Source: Bacillota bacterium
GTDB taxonomy: Bacteria; Bacillota; Dehalobacteriia; UBA4068; UBA4997
DNA length: 64,000 nt
Reading direction: 5' to 3'
NCBI GenBank assembly: GCA_021771915.1
Contig: JAETNY010000006.1
Location: forward strand, 124,001-188,000
Shown: piece by piece, positions 17,687-27,212 of the stretch
How positions within the stretch are numbered: position 1 is the first letter of the stretch
Layout: every line of letters begins with the position of its first letter
Program-made: the position numbers and the translations under genes
Notes under the pieces: generated by a model
Databases searched by the model: none
What the model saw: only the letters and a program-made list of their open reading frames with translations
Told to the model about the DNA's origin: nothing

Positions 17687-18670
17687 TTAATTATCTTCTG
17701 ACCCGGTAAAACACAACCCGGCTTTATGCAAATCCTGCCGGCCGCGCCACCAGTCAACCGCCGCCATACGCCCTTTGCCAGCCGGCTGAACCTGCACAAG
17801 CCGCACGGCTCCCTCGCCGGCTGCCACCAGCAGGCCGCCCTTATCCGCGTCAAAAAGAGTGCCAGGCGTTGCCGCATTGCCCGTGGCCTCGGCCAACTCC
17901 ATCTGCCAGATTTTCATGCGCTGCCAGCCATGACTGTCTTTATAACAGGTATATGCGGAAGTATCCGGCGTTAAACCACGCAGCAAATTACACAAATCCT
18001 CCGCCTTAGCCTGCCAGTCCAGCAACTCATGCGCCGCCGTAATCTTACCGGCATAAGTGGCCAGTGTTTCGTCCTGCGGCTCGGCCGCCAGCTGACCGGC
18101 CAAAAGCAGCGGCAATTTTTCAAGCAGCAAATCCGCGCCCAAAGCTGCCAGACGCTCACGCAAAGTGCCGGCATTATCCTCCGGCAAAATAGCGCATTCC
18201 GCCTTAGCCAGCATATCACCGGCGTCCAGACGCTCCGCAATATACATCAGAGTCACGCCGGTTTTTTTCCGGCCGTCAATCAGCGCCTGCTGAATAGGCG
18301 CAGCGCCGCGATATTCCGGTAACAATGACGCGTGGATATTAACAGCGCCAAAAGGCGCCGCCTGCCAAACCGCCGGCCGCAGCAGCTGCCCAAAAGCCGC
18401 CACCACCAACAAGTCCGGCTCGGCCGCCCTGATTTCTGCCAGAACTTCAGGCTGATTAACATTCGGCACGGCCAAAACTCTCAAACTGGCGTTTTCCGCA
18501 AATTGTTTAACGGCCGTAGGCGTCAACTGCCTTTTGCGCCCTTTGGGGCGGTCTGGCTGAGTTATAACCAGCGGCAGGGAGTAGCCAGCCTGCATTAAAG
18601 CGGCAAGTGCCGGCACAGCAAAATCCGGGCTGCCCAAATATACTATTTTCGGCTTGCGTCCGTTATTCAT
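17687..18670 (-). CDS. fmt: Methionyl-tRNA formyltransferase
   Basis: Formylates initiator Met-tRNA using 10-formyl-tetrahydrofolate. The 327 residues show YLGSPDFAVPAL at the N-terminus, the catalytic NIHASLLPEYRGAAPIQQAL block (Asn, His and later Asp in ERLDAGDML) and a C-terminal OB-type tRNA-binding domain. The start has GAGG upstream. It follows def by 26 bases, forming the conserved def-fmt pair whose products add and remove the formyl group. Confidence 0.97.
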   Translation of the reverse strand: MNNGRKPKIVYLGSPDFAVPALAALMQAGYSLPLVITQPDRPKGRKRQLTPTAVKQFAENASLRVLAVPNVNQPEVLAEIRAAEPDLLVVAAFGQLLRPAVWQAAPFGAVNIHASLLPEYRGAAPIQQALIDGRKKTGVTLMYIAERLDAGDMLAKAECAILPEDNAGTLRERLAALGADLLLEKLPLLLAGQLAAEPQDETLATYAGKITAAHELLDWQAKAEDLCNLLRGLTPDTSAYTCYKDSHGWQRMKIWQMELAEATGNAATPGTLFDADKGGLLVAAGEGAVRLVQVQPAGKGRMAAVDWWRGRQDLHKAGLCFTGSEDN

Positions 18671-18696
18671 ATAAATCCTCCGTCATTTTTCAGATT

Positions 18697-19173
18697 TTAT
18701 TCTTCGTCCATTTCCGCCAATTCCTGCTCGGTGGGGTGAGCCAGCTTATCCACATACAAAACTCCATTCAGGTGGTCAATCTCATGCTGACAGGCACGGG
18801 CAAAATAGTTCTCCGCCTCAAACTCAAACGGCTCGCCATAACGATTCTGCGCCCGCACCAGAATTTTTTGTGCCCGATAAACATAACCCTGTTTCTCCGG
18901 CACGCTCAAACAGCCCTCCAAACCCAGAACATTGCCAGATTTCTCCACAATCTTCGGGTTAATCAACTCCCAAAGGCCTTCACCAACGTCAATCACCACA
19001 ATCTGTTTGCTTATACCAATCTGGGGCGCCGCCAAACCAACACCGTCAAATTCATACATGGTTTCCGCCATAGCGTCCAGCATATTGTGCAGTCTGGCGT
19101 CAAAACGCCTCACCAGAACTGCCTTTTCTCGCAAAATTTCATCACCAATAGTTACTACATTATAAGTTGCCAT
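18697..19173 (-). CDS. def: Peptide deformylase
   Basis: Removes the formyl group from nascent proteins. A 158-residue metalloenzyme with the three family motifs GVGLAAPQIG, EGCLSVP (metal Cys) and QHEIDHLNGVLY (HExxH). The start has TGAGGT upstream. It is first in the def-fmt-yugP-rsmB-rlmN-prpC-prkC-rsgA-rpe minus-strand series. Confidence 0.97.
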   Translation of the reverse strand: MATYNVVTIGDEILREKAVLVRRFDARLHNMLDAMAETMYEFDGVGLAAPQIGISKQIVVIDVGEGLWELINPKIVEKSGNVLGLEGCLSVPEKQGYVYRAQKILVRAQNRYGEPFEFEAENYFARACQHEIDHLNGVLYVDKLAHPTEQELAEMDEE

Positions 19174-19226
19174 TTTTACCTCAACATCTTTTCTATACTA
19201 ATATTTTTTGCGTTTTTAAAAACAGA

Positions 19227-20291
19227 TTAATCCGTATCGCCCGTATTTGTATTAATCGTCGCAAAATTCTGCATGGAAGCCACCAACTCCTGAGTTTTCG
19301 CCAAATCATACTGCCAATAGCTGATACCGTTAATATAAACGCCGTCACCCGGCACCATGGCTGAGTTGAAATCTACTGAAACAAACTGCTGATAAATTTC
19401 AATAAGCGACGTCAATTCTTTCAGACTAAAATCCGTTTGAATACTATCATTAATAGTGCCAATCAGCTTGGGCAGACGAAAAATAGTACCAACACTCATA
19501 ACCTGGTCTAAAACCGCGCCCAGAAAAGCCTGTTGGCGCTCCACCCGGCCAATATCCGCTTTAACCGGCTCCCTCCAGCGCACATATGACAGCGCCTGAC
19601 TGCCATTCAAATGCTGCTGACCCGGCTGCAAATCAATGTTTTCCCATTCATTCAGCATACGCTGCTCAACATTATAATCAATGCCGCCCAACGCGTCAAT
19701 AATATCTGCAAAACCCTGAAAATCCACCGTAACATAACGGTCAATTTCCACATTTAAAAAGTTTTCAATCGTTTTGCGCACCAAAGGCACCCGACCATAA
19801 GCAAAAGCATGATTAATCTTGGTAACGCCCCTGCCCTCTGCCAGTTCCACTCTGGTATCGCGCGGAATGGAAAGCAAATTAATGCCGCCGCCCTGCAAAT
19901 CAACAAAAGCCAGCATAATCGTATCAGAACGCCCCACATCTTCGCCCTCACGCATATCACAGCCCAAAAGCAAAACCGTTAATATACCGTCACTGCCCAG
20001 ATAATCCTTAAAAACCGCCTGCGCCGCCTTCTGATTCTCATAATAACTGTCAGAGGTCACATAAGGCACGTCAATCGGACGCGGATTTTGGCAGCTATAC
20101 CAAAAACCCAGATAAAAACCGCCGCATATCATTAAAAGCGTGCAGCAAAACAGCCAGCATTTACCCTCAAAGGTCAGCCGCCGCCAACCGCGCGGCCTTT
20201 CCGGCTCCGGAGCCGACTTTTCCGCCTCTGGCAAGGTCAATCCCACCGCCAAATCTATATCATTACTCAAAATATTCTCCTTAGACATCAT
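19227..20291 (-). CDS. LytR-CpsA-Psr family cell-wall glycopolymer ligase
   Basis: 354-residue membrane-anchored protein. A cytoplasmic N-terminus of about 35 residues is followed by one transmembrane helix and the LCP domain, with LLLGCDMREGEDVGRSDTIM, LSIPRDTRVEL and TKINHAFAYGR. Family members transfer wall teichoic acid-like polymers from lipid carriers to peptidoglycan; the polymer here cannot be told. A promoter lies just upstream. Two adjacent ATG codons at the start leave the exact first residue open. Confidence 0.93.
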   Translation of the reverse strand: MMSKENILSNDIDLAVGLTLPEAEKSAPEPERPRGWRRLTFEGKCWLFCCTLLMICGGFYLGFWYSCQNPRPIDVPYVTSDSYYENQKAAQAVFKDYLGSDGILTVLLLGCDMREGEDVGRSDTIMLAFVDLQGGGINLLSIPRDTRVELAEGRGVTKINHAFAYGRVPLVRKTIENFLNVEIDRYVTVDFQGFADIIDALGGIDYNVEQRMLNEWENIDLQPGQQHLNGSQALSYVRWREPVKADIGRVERQQAFLGAVLDQVMSVGTIFRLPKLIGTINDSIQTDFSLKELTSLIEIYQQFVSVDFNSAMVPGDGVYINGISYWQYDLAKTQELVASMQNFATINTNTGDTD

Positions 20292-20323
20292 AGTTTATTG
20301 ACATTTCATATAGTATCTTTTTT

Positions 20324-20352
20324 ATTATAGCATTTTTTTAGTCAATCGACAA
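20324..20352 (-). promoter_or_regulatory. Promoter of the LCP gene
   Basis: Minus-strand TTGTCG (20347-20352) and TATAAT (20324-20329) with a 17-base spacer, about 35 bases before the gene. Confidence 0.65.
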
Positions 20353-20383
20353 CCTGTTTTTTTTATTTTTAACCAATTTTAGA

Positions 20384-21172
20384 CTAAATATATTTTTCAA
20401 TTCGCAGCCAGATACGATTCTTACGCGTTTTACTGCCAATCTCCGCCAAACACACCAGCCCCTTGCCGCGCCAGGAAATTTTCATACCCTCGTCCAGTGC
20501 ATAATCCGGTTTTAACAGCGTCAGACCGTTTACTGCCAGCAAACCGGCCGCGGCCGCCGCCGCGGCCCTGCTGCGTGAAACGCCAAAAGCCGCCGCGGCC
20601 ACTGCGTCTAAACGCAGAGAACTGACATTCAAACGCAAAGTTTCCGTCCGCGGCTGCACATTCTGCAAAATCGTTGCCGGCAACAACTCCAGCTGCAAAG
20701 TACAGCGACCGGCACGCTCAAAATTCAACAACAAATAATCAGCCAATTCCGGCAAAATGATAATATCAGCATAATCAGGCTGAACCAGCAAATCGCCCAG
20801 CTTACCGCGATTAATGCCCAGCGCCAGCAGCGCGCCCAGATAATCACGGTGCGTCAAATTGCTTTGCCGAGCCGAAGGTGCAGCGCGCAGAACCGCCAGC
20901 GCGCTAACTGCATCTTGCTGCTGCCAGTCGGCAAAATCCAGATAATCAGGCAAAAATATCATCAAACGTCTTTCCGCCTCGGCAAAGCCGCCCCAAAACG
21001 CATAGCTGCAATGCCGCCCAAAATGCGCCGCCGCAAGCGCCTGCTGTCTGGCGTCCAGAAAATCACTGAAAACCGGATACTGCCGCTGCTCACATTGCTG
21101 CTGTTTATCCGCCAAACGCGCTAAAAGCAATTTATCTTCCTTGCTCTCACCTATCAACTCCGCCAACCTCAC
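20384..21172 (-). CDS. YlmH-type S4-domain RNA-binding protein
   Basis: 262-residue protein with an N-terminal region typical of YlmH (FLDARQQALAAAH, FWGGFAEAERRLMIFLPDY), a central GALLALGINRGKLGDLLV block and a C-terminal S4 RNA-binding domain (SRSRAAAAAAAGLLAVNGL). Relatives lie in the ylm cell-division cluster and associate with ribosomes; here no sepF or divIVA neighbour is seen. The GTG at 21172 has no clear ribosome-binding site. A TTG six codons later with GTGAGG upstream is an alternative start. Confidence 0.85.
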   Translation of the reverse strand: MRLAELIGESKEDKLLLARLADKQQQCEQRQYPVFSDFLDARQQALAAAHFGRHCSYAFWGGFAEAERRLMIFLPDYLDFADWQQQDAVSALAVLRAAPSARQSNLTHRDYLGALLALGINRGKLGDLLVQPDYADIIILPELADYLLLNFERAGRCTLQLELLPATILQNVQPRTETLRLNVSSLRLDAVAAAAFGVSRSRAAAAAAAGLLAVNGLTLLKPDYALDEGMKISWRGKGLVCLAEIGSKTRKNRIWLRIEKYI

Positions 21173-21259
21173 TTGGTTTTTATTTTCTTCTTCCTATTTA
21201 TATATGCAATTTATATCTATATCCATAATTAATTATAAATAAGCAATATTAACACAGGT

Positions 21260-22060
21260 TTAACTTTGCCGCTGCCGCAGAACCTCGCCCAGCACCATGG
21301 CACAGCTGACACTGACGTTAAATGAGTTAATCCGTCCGCACATGGGAATTTTCACCATAAAATCGCATTTTTTCGCCACCAAAGGCGGCAAACCGCGCCC
21401 CTCGCTGCCCATAACCAGCGCCAGTGCGCCGGTCAAATCGGCCTGCCAAAGCGTTTGCGCCCCCTCCTGATGTGTGCCGCAAACCCAAAGCCCCCGGGCT
21501 TTCAATTCATCAAGCGTGGCGGCAATGCTGGAAACACGAGCCACCGGCACATATTCCGCCGCCCCGGCCGCCACTCTGGCCGCAGTTTCATTTAACGGCG
21601 CCGCGCCATGCTTGGCAATAATCACGCCATGCGCGCCCACACCCTCCGCCGTGCGCAGCACCGCGCCAAGATTGTGTGGATCCTCCACCCCTGCCAGCAC
21701 AATCACCAATGGCGCTTCGCCTTTGGCCTCCGCCGCCGCCAATATGTCTTCCACCTCAGCATAGGCAAAAGGCGCAGCCAACGCCACTACACCGCGGTTA
21801 TCCGGATACATCGCCAGCGCGGAACGCTCAACCTGCAAAAACGGCACATGCTTCTCCCGACATAATTCTCGCACCTGGCGCAGAAAACCCGGCTCCTGTC
21901 CGGCTGCCGCCAAAACCTTGTTTAGTGTGCGGTCAGAACGCAGCGCCTCCAGCACCGGATTTTTACCGCAAATAACGCCCTCGATCTGCGGCCGGTGCAA
22001 ACTCCGCTGTTTTTTATTAGATTGATACTCTTTATTTTTCTGATAATTGCTATTTTTCAT
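21260..22060 (-). CDS. rlmB: 23S rRNA (G2251-2'-O)-methyltransferase RlmB/TrmH family
   Basis: SpoU-class 2'-O-methyltransferase of 266 residues. An N-terminal substrate-binding domain (GKNPVLEAL) is followed by the knotted catalytic domain with NLGAVLRTAEGVGAHGVI, VMGSEGRGL and IPMCGRINSFNVSVSCAM. The ATG at 22060 is preferred over 22081 because GGAGAGG is positioned for it. Exact target (23S G2251 or another site) rests on similarity. It is divergent from alaS. Confidence 0.92.
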   Translation of the reverse strand: MKNSNYQKNKEYQSNKKQRSLHRPQIEGVICGKNPVLEALRSDRTLNKVLAAAGQEPGFLRQVRELCREKHVPFLQVERSALAMYPDNRGVVALAAPFAYAEVEDILAAAEAKGEAPLVIVLAGVEDPHNLGAVLRTAEGVGAHGVIIAKHGAAPLNETAARVAAGAAEYVPVARVSSIAATLDELKARGLWVCGTHQEGAQTLWQADLTGALALVMGSEGRGLPPLVAKKCDFMVKIPMCGRINSFNVSVSCAMVLGEVLRQRQS

Positions 22061-22093
22061 GCCAAACCTCTCCGCTTTCAATTTTTTATAATA

Positions 22094-22122
22094 ATTATAA
22101 GCTTAACCAGCAAAAAATACAA
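22094..22122 (-). promoter_or_regulatory. Promoter of rlmB
   Basis: Minus-strand TTGTAT (22117-22122) and TATAAT (22094-22099), 17-base spacer. Confidence 0.7.
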
Positions 22123-22131
22123 GTCATAAAC

Positions 22132-22160
22132 TTGTATTCGCTGAATGTGTGTGCTATAAT
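22132..22160 (+). promoter_or_regulatory. Promoter of alaS and following genes
   Basis: TTGTAT (22132-22137) and TATAAT (22155-22160) with a 17-base spacer, 56 bases before alaS. The short leader has no T-box-like GGTGGCACC sequence. Confidence 0.75.
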
Positions 22161-22215
22161 AAGTTGATAAAATAAATTTTTTGGCAATCTGCCAGAAAGG
22201 GAGTATATTACACCA

Positions 22216-24906
22216 ATGACGCAGTATAAATATGGTGAATACACCACAGAAGCCCAAATCCGTGAGGCTTTTTTACATTTTTTTGAAAGTAAAGGCCATA
22301 CCAGAGTGGCCAGTTCTCCGCTGGTGCCGCATAACGACCCCACCCTGCTGTTCGTAAACGCCGGTATGGTGCAGTTTAAGGACACTTTCCTGGGGTTGGA
22401 AAAGCGCCCCTATACACGCGCAACCACTGCCCAGAAATGCGTGCGCGCCGGCGGCAAGCATAATGATTTGGATACCGTTGGCCGCACCGCCCGGCACCAT
22501 ACCTTTTTTGAAATGCTCGGCAATTTCTCATTTGGCGATTATTTCAAGGAGGACGCTATCAAAAACGCCTGGGAGTTTATTACCGAGGTTTTGAAGCTGC
22601 CCAAGGAGCGTTTATACGTTACGGTTTATAAGGACGACGATGAAGCGCGCCAAATCTGGAAACGCGTCAGCGGCTTTGATGACAGCCGCATTTACAGCAT
22701 GGGCGAGAAAGATAACTTCTGGGCCATGGGCGAAACCGGCCCCTGCGGCCCCTGCTCTGAAATTTTCTTTGACCGCGGTGAGAAATACACCTGTAACGCG
22801 CCGGAATGTGCGATGGGTGTTTGCGACTGCGACCGCTGGATGGAAATTTGGAACCTGGTTTTCATGCAATATGAACGTGATGAAAACGGCAATCTGTCTC
22901 CCCTGCCCAAACCCAGCATTGATACCGGCATGGGGCTGGAGCGCATAACCTCAATCATGCAGGACGTTGACAGCAACTATGAAATCCCGGTAATGCGCCA
23001 GCTGATTGCTTTTATTGAAAAGCTGACCAACACCGCCTATGACCCCGGCAAGGCCGGTTTTCCTTACCGGGTAATTGCCGATCATATTCGTGCCTGCACG
23101 TTTTTAATCGCTGACGGCGTGGTACCCGGCAATGACGGCCGCAATTATGTGCTGCGCCGCATTTTCCGCCGCGCTGTCCGTTACGGCACCGCGCTTAACA
23201 TCACAGAACCGTTTATGCATACCATGGTGCCTCTGGTTTGTGAACTGATGGGCGACGCTTATCCGGAAATCCGTGAACAGCAGGATTTCATTGCCAAAGT
23301 GATGTTGACTGAAGAAGAAAAATTCCGCGAAACCATTCTGGACGGCTTAAGCATGGTAAGCAATATCATCAAAAAGATGAAAGAAAACGGCTCCACCATT
23401 TTTTCCGGTCAGGACGCATTCAAACTTTACGATACCTACGGCTTCCCACTGGATTTAACCAAAGATATTTTGGAAGAAAACAATTTGCAGTTTGACGAAG
23501 CGCAGTTTGAAGCGGCTTTGGAGGAGCAGCGGCAGCGTGCCCGGGCGGCGCGCAACGTCAAGACCAATTTTGAAAGTCTGCAAACCCTGACCAACCTGTT
23601 AACCGATATCCCGGCTACCAAATTTATCGGTTATGAGCAAACCACCAGCAACGCCAAAGTTCTGGCTTTGCTGGTGGACGAGCCCAAACGTCTGGTTCAG
23701 TCAATCAACGGCGGCGAGGACGGTTATATCATTTTAGACGAAACGCCGTTTTATGCCGAAAGCGGCGGTCAGGCCGGCGATAACGGCACAATGCAGCTGA
23801 CAACAGCCGATGGCGCCCAGACCGAACTTCTGATTAAAGACACTACCAAACTGCCCAACGGCATTTTCCTGCACCATTTTATTGCGCGCGGCGGCTTAAA
23901 AGTTGGCGATACGGTACAGGTACAAATTGATACTGAACAGCGAATGGCGGCCGCACGCAACCATTCGGCTACCCACCTTTTGCAGTTTGCCCTGCGGCAG
24001 GTTCTTGGCAACCATGTGCATCAGGCCGGCTCACTGGTAACGCCGGAACGTCTGCGCTTTGACTTTGCGCATATCGCTCCCCTGAAGCCGACAGAAATCG
24101 AGGTTATTGAGGGCATTGTTAACGGACTGATTTTGCAGAATATACCAGTGCAGACCGTTGCCATGAGTAAACCGGAGGCCGAAGCCAAAGGCTTTTTGGC
24201 TTTCTTTGGCGATAAATACGGCGAAACCGTGCGCACTGTAACCATGGGGCCGTCTATGGAACTTTGCGGCGGCACCCACGTTAAAGCCACCGGTGATATT
24301 GGCTCCTTTAAGATTATCAGCGAGGGCGGTATCGGTTCAGGTATTCGCCGTATTGAAGCTATCACTGGTAATGCCGTACAGAAATTTATGCGTGAACACC
24401 TGGAGCATTTATTCAAAGCGGCAGCGCTACTAAAAACACCGCTGCAAAATCTGGAACAGCGCATTAGCGCCCTGATTGAAGAAAATAAAGAAAAGGACCG
24501 CGAAATCAAAGCCCTGCGCCAGCAGCTGAATCAGCAGGCGGTTAACGATATTACCGCCACAGTTAAGGAAATCAGCGGCGTAAAAGTTCTGGCAGCTAAA
24601 GTTCCGGCGGAGGACATGGACGCTTTGCGCCGCACACTGGACAGCGCCCGGGACAAGCTTGGTGAAAACAGCGCGATTGTGCTGGCGGCAGAAGCTGGCG
24701 GCAAGGTTATGCTGGTTGCCGCCGTTAGCAAAGATTTGTTGGCTAAAAAGCTGCATGCCGGCAATATTATTAAAGCTGCGGCCACAGCCTGCGGCGGCGG
24801 CGGCGGCGGCCGTCCGGATATGGCGCAGGCCGGCGGCAAAGACCCGGCCAAAATTCAAGAAGCATTGCAGGCTGCCTGCCGGATAATCACCGAACAACTG
24901 GCATAA
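22216..24906 (+). CDS. alaS: Alanyl-tRNA synthetase
   Basis: Charges tRNA-Ala and edits mischarged Ser or Gly. The 896 residues include the class II catalytic core (residues 1-460, with RNAGMVQFKDTFLG-like start and TGPCGPCSEIFFD), the editing domain with NHSATHLLQFALR and CGGTHV zinc ligands, and the C-Ala domain ending in a Gly-rich GGGGGGRPDMAQAGGK. The ribosome-binding site is AAAGGGAG. It heads the alaS-ireB-ruvX-DUF1292 run. Length is normal. Confidence 0.98.
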   Translation: MTQYKYGEYTTEAQIREAFLHFFESKGHTRVASSPLVPHNDPTLLFVNAGMVQFKDTFLGLEKRPYTRATTAQKCVRAGGKHNDLDTVGRTARHHTFFEMLGNFSFGDYFKEDAIKNAWEFITEVLKLPKERLYVTVYKDDDEARQIWKRVSGFDDSRIYSMGEKDNFWAMGETGPCGPCSEIFFDRGEKYTCNAPECAMGVCDCDRWMEIWNLVFMQYERDENGNLSPLPKPSIDTGMGLERITSIMQDVDSNYEIPVMRQLIAFIEKLTNTAYDPGKAGFPYRVIADHIRACTFLIADGVVPGNDGRNYVLRRIFRRAVRYGTALNITEPFMHTMVPLVCELMGDAYPEIREQQDFIAKVMLTEEEKFRETILDGLSMVSNIIKKMKENGSTIFSGQDAFKLYDTYGFPLDLTKDILEENNLQFDEAQFEAALEEQRQRARAARNVKTNFESLQTLTNLLTDIPATKFIGYEQTTSNAKVLALLVDEPKRLVQSINGGEDGYIILDETPFYAESGGQAGDNGTMQLTTADGAQTELLIKDTTKLPNGIFLHHFIARGGLKVGDTVQVQIDTEQRMAAARNHSATHLLQFALRQVLGNHVHQAGSLVTPERLRFDFAHIAPLKPTEIEVIEGIVNGLILQNIPVQTVAMSKPEAEAKGFLAFFGDKYGETVRTVTMGPSMELCGGTHVKATGDIGSFKIISEGGIGSGIRRIEAITGNAVQKFMREHLEHLFKAAALLKTPLQNLEQRISALIEENKEKDREIKALRQQLNQQAVNDITATVKEISGVKVLAAKVPAEDMDALRRTLDSARDKLGENSAIVLAAEAGGKVMLVAAVSKDLLAKKLHAGNIIKAAATACGGGGGGRPDMAQAGGKDPAKIQEALQAACRIITEQLA

Positions 24907-24948
24907 AATCCCAAGCAGCTGCTTAAATTAAAGTAAGGAGGTTGCCAA

Positions 24949-25221
24949 ATGCCTGACAACAAGCTGGAAGAAACAATGTATTTCAAAAAAAGCGATGAGG
25001 ACAACTTAAATCCTCGTGATGTTCTGCTCACCGTTTATGAGGCGCTGGTGGAAAAGGGCTATAACCCCGTAAACCAGCTGGTAGGTTATTTTATCTCCGG
25101 TGACCCGGCCTACATCACCAGCCATAAGCAGGCACGCAGCCTGATTAGGCGTATTGAACGTGATGATTTGCTGGAGGAACTGCTGATTCATTATTTGAAA
25201 AATCAGGAGCCATTAAGATGA
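24949..25221 (+). CDS. IreB family (UPF0297) protein
   Basis: 90-residue cytoplasmic protein with the family pattern YVTSHxxAR, here [20 protein letters not shown]. In Enterococcus IreB is a phosphorylation substrate of the PASTA kinase IreK, which connects it to the prkC/prpC pair at 11,765-14,405. AAGGAGG precedes the ATG. It overlaps ruvX by four bases, giving translational coupling. Confidence 0.93.
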   Translation: MPDNKLEETMYFKKSDEDNLNPRDVLLTVYEALVEKGYNPVNQLVGYFISGDPAYITSHKQARSLIRRIERDDLLEELLIHYLKNQEPLR

Positions 25222-25637
25222 GATTATTGGCGCTGGATTTTGGCAGTACCAACATTGGCGTTGCCGTAAGCGACCCTCTGGGACTGACGGCGCAGGGCGT
25301 TTGCACACTGCGCCGACGCAGTCATGCTGAGGATATGGCGGCAATCCGGGCTTATGTTGACGAATATCAGCCAGAAGCCTTTGTTATGGGTCTGCCCTTA
25401 AATATGGACGGCAGCCGCGGCCCGGCCGTGGACAAGGTGCAATCATTTGCCAGTTTGCTCAAACAGGAATTTGCCCTGCCCGTTTATTTTCAGGACGAAC
25501 GCCTGACCACAGTGGCCGCGCAAAAAACCTTAATCGCCGGTGATACGCGCCGGCAAAAGCGTCGCCAGCTGGTTGATAAGCTGGCCGCCACGCTGATTTT
25601 ATCAACGTATCTGGAAAATCCTAATAATATTAAGTGA
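25218..25637 (+). CDS. ruvX: Putative pre-16S rRNA nuclease / Holliday junction resolvase-like RuvX (YqgF)
   Basis: 139-residue RNase H-fold nuclease. It shows [16 protein letters not shown] with the first catalytic Asp, [15 protein letters not shown], and [16 protein letters not shown] with the conserved Asp-Glu. YqgF is needed for 16S rRNA 5'-end maturation in E. coli; a junction-resolving role is debated. It starts within the end of ireB (ATGA overlap). Confidence 0.95.
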   Translation: MRLLALDFGSTNIGVAVSDPLGLTAQGVCTLRRRSHAEDMAAIRAYVDEYQPEAFVMGLPLNMDGSRGPAVDKVQSFASLLKQEFALPVYFQDERLTTVAAQKTLIAGDTRRQKRRQLVDKLAATLILSTYLENPNNIK

Positions 25638-25649
25638 GGCTATTAAATT

Positions 25650-25943
25650 ATGACCCAAAATGAACTTATCAATGAAAATATCATCACTCTGCTGGACGAC
25701 AACGATGAGGCGATTGATTTTGAGATAATCGAAATGCTGGAGATAGCCGGCAAACGCTATGCCTTTTTGCTGCCGCTTAATGATGAAAACGCTGATGCTG
25801 AAGCAGAAGAAGACGAAGCTGTGATTTTCCGTATCGACACCAATGAGGACGGCGAGGAAATTTTTGCCTATATCGAAGATGACCAGGAATGGGAAATGGT
25901 TGTTGATACCTACAATGATATGCTGTTTGAAGACGAAGATTAA
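25650..25943 (+). CDS. DUF1292 (YrzB-like) acidic protein
   Basis: 97-residue very acidic protein with the DUF1292 pattern: IITLLDDNDEAIDFEIIEM, GKRYAFLLPL, EAVIFRI and EEIFAYIEDDQEWEMV. The family follows ruvX widely in Firmicutes; its function is unknown. It ends the plus-strand operon just before a strong terminator. Confidence 0.9.
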   Translation: MTQNELINENIITLLDDNDEAIDFEIIEMLEIAGKRYAFLLPLNDENADAEAEEDEAVIFRIDTNEDGEEIFAYIEDDQEWEMVVDTYNDMLFEDED

Positions 25944-25950
25944 ATTTTTT

Positions 25951-25996
25951 CATAGAAAAACCCCAGCCTATTTTAACGGTTGGGGTTTTTCTATAT
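25951..25996 (+). terminator. Bidirectional terminator between DUF1292 gene and Rpn-type gene
   Basis: AGAAAAACCCCAGCC pairs with GGTTGGGGTTTTTCT around a nine-base loop. A- and T-runs on both sides allow use by both converging genes. Confidence 0.85.
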
Positions 25997-26003
25997 GAAA
26001 TTT

Positions 26004-26819
26004 TTAAGCGCTTTTTTCATTTTGCAGCTGCTTGACCTCATCAATAGACAAACCAGAAATATTGATTATTTCTTCTAACGAATATTTTCCAGCAGAAAGC
26101 ATACGGCGAGCCGCTTCTTTTTTTTCTTCTCGTTGTCCTTCTTTTCTTCCTTCTCGCTGTCCGCGCGTTAAAATTTCATCTACAACACTACTCATAATTT
26201 CGACCTCCTTTTTATCCTCTTTCAAAAACCTTACTTTATCCGCTAATGTTTTGTATTTCATATCATCTGCTTTTTTGCATGAAAAATCATGCATTAACCA
26301 GCCCAGCGGTGTATCATCACGATAGGCTCCATTAACATATATTATATGCGCGCCATCGTTAAATATCTCATTTGTATCTAAATTGCAGCGCTCAATTCTG
26401 TATAGCGGTAAACCTTTCTTCATAACATCATTTTCGGTAATAAAAATAATGTAGGTTTCCGGCAAATCATCAAAATCGGAGCCTTTTTGCATTATTTTGC
26501 TGTCCAGCAAACTGCTGTGATAACGAGCACGCTTTTCACCAGCGCCTTTATCGGCGCGCTGAATTTCAATATTATATTTTTTGCCGGTGCTGTCGGTGGC
26601 TAAAACGTCCAGCCGTACCGAACGGTTTCGCAGATTAGCCAAAAAGTCTTGCGTGTGGGCCTCTGTAACCTGTAAATCATCTTTATTCAAAATAATACGC
26701 AGTACTAATTCAACGCAGGGAATATCATCTTCAAAGCATTTTGTCATGAAAATGTCGTCCAGCAAACAAAAGTTTTGTATGTACTCCAAATTGGTCTGGT
26801 TTATAGTTTCTTTTGCCAA
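26004..26819 (-). CDS. Rpn family recombination-promoting nuclease / PD-(D/E)XK transposase-like protein
   Basis: About 271 residues. The core has DDIFMTKCF, SVRLDVLATDSTGKKYNIEIQ (PD-(D/E)XK core: Asp, then Glu-x-Gln) and YHSSLLDSKIMQKG, typical of the Rpn (former transposase_31) family of DNA nucleases spread among gut bacteria. The C-terminal tail has REGRKEGQREEKKEAARR repeats and a helix-turn-helix-like ending SLEEIINISGLSIDEV. A TTG at 26819 with GCAGGTG upstream is the likely start; an upstream ATG at 26870 lacks a site. It stands alone in an AT-rich island and has a C-terminal fragment copy at 28234-28440 in inverted orientation. Confidence 0.85.
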   Translation of the reverse strand: MAKETINQTNLEYIQNFCLLDDIFMTKCFEDDIPCVELVLRIILNKDDLQVTEAHTQDFLANLRNRSVRLDVLATDSTGKKYNIEIQRADKGAGEKRARYHSSLLDSKIMQKGSDFDDLPETYIIFITENDVMKKGLPLYRIERCNLDTNEIFNDGAHIIYVNGAYRDDTPLGWLMHDFSCKKADDMKYKTLADKVRFLKEDKKEVEIMSSVVDEILTRGQREGRKEGQREEKKEAARRMLSAGKYSLEEIINISGLSIDEVKQLQNEKSA

Positions 26820-26919
26820 ATAAATCACCTGCCTTGTATTTATTCTAACATCATTTATATTTTTTTGCAATGTTTTTTGCTTAAAACAAGTTCAAATTCT
26901 TGATTGGTAAATTTTAAGA

Positions 26920-26957
26920 AAATAGAACCATTTCTTTTTAAGAAATGGTTCTATTTT
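26920..26957 (-). terminator. Terminator after HTH gene copy 1
   Basis: Perfect 17-base arms (26920-26936 and 26940-26956, core CCATTTCTT/AAGAAATGG) flanked by A and T tracts. Its central 21 bases recur in reverse complement inside the hairpin at 28452-28495. Confidence 0.75.
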
Positions 26958-27212
26958 TTATGTTTCTGGATTAAATTTTAGTAATAAATATGGTTCAATC
27001 TCTAAAACAGTTGCTATATTGAATAGTGTTTCTATTGATATACCTCTAAACATATTAGGCGCTTCAATAGAACCCATATGCTGCCTGCTAATTCCCACCA
27101 TTTGCGCTAATTGTTCTTGCGTTAAATGGCGTTTTTTACGATAATAAGCAATGGCAAAGGATAGATTTTGATATCTGATAGTATTGTCGAAAAGTCGTTT
27201 CTCCTTTGACAC
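26958..27212 (-). CDS. XRE-type helix-turn-helix regulator, copy 1
   Basis: 84-residue small DNA-binding protein. HTH region about residues 30-52 is LTQEQLAQMVGISRQHMGSI. It starts at GTG with GAGGTG upstream. It is about 85 percent identical by eye to the gene at 27386-27640, and the upstream region (CGACTATTGACGTGTAA) is shared too. This marks a tandem duplication of a regulator with a divergent partner gene. Such small repressors usually control their own divergent promoter. Confidence 0.85.
   Translation of the reverse strand: MSKEKRLFDNTIRYQNLSFAIAYYRKKRHLTQEQLAQMVGISRQHMGSIEAPNMFRGISIETLFNIATVLEIEPYLLLKFNPET

Noticed and set aside
22082-22215. Search for a T-box before alaS
   Set aside because: The leader is only about 50 bases after the -10 element and lacks the GGTGGCACC sequence and any terminator.
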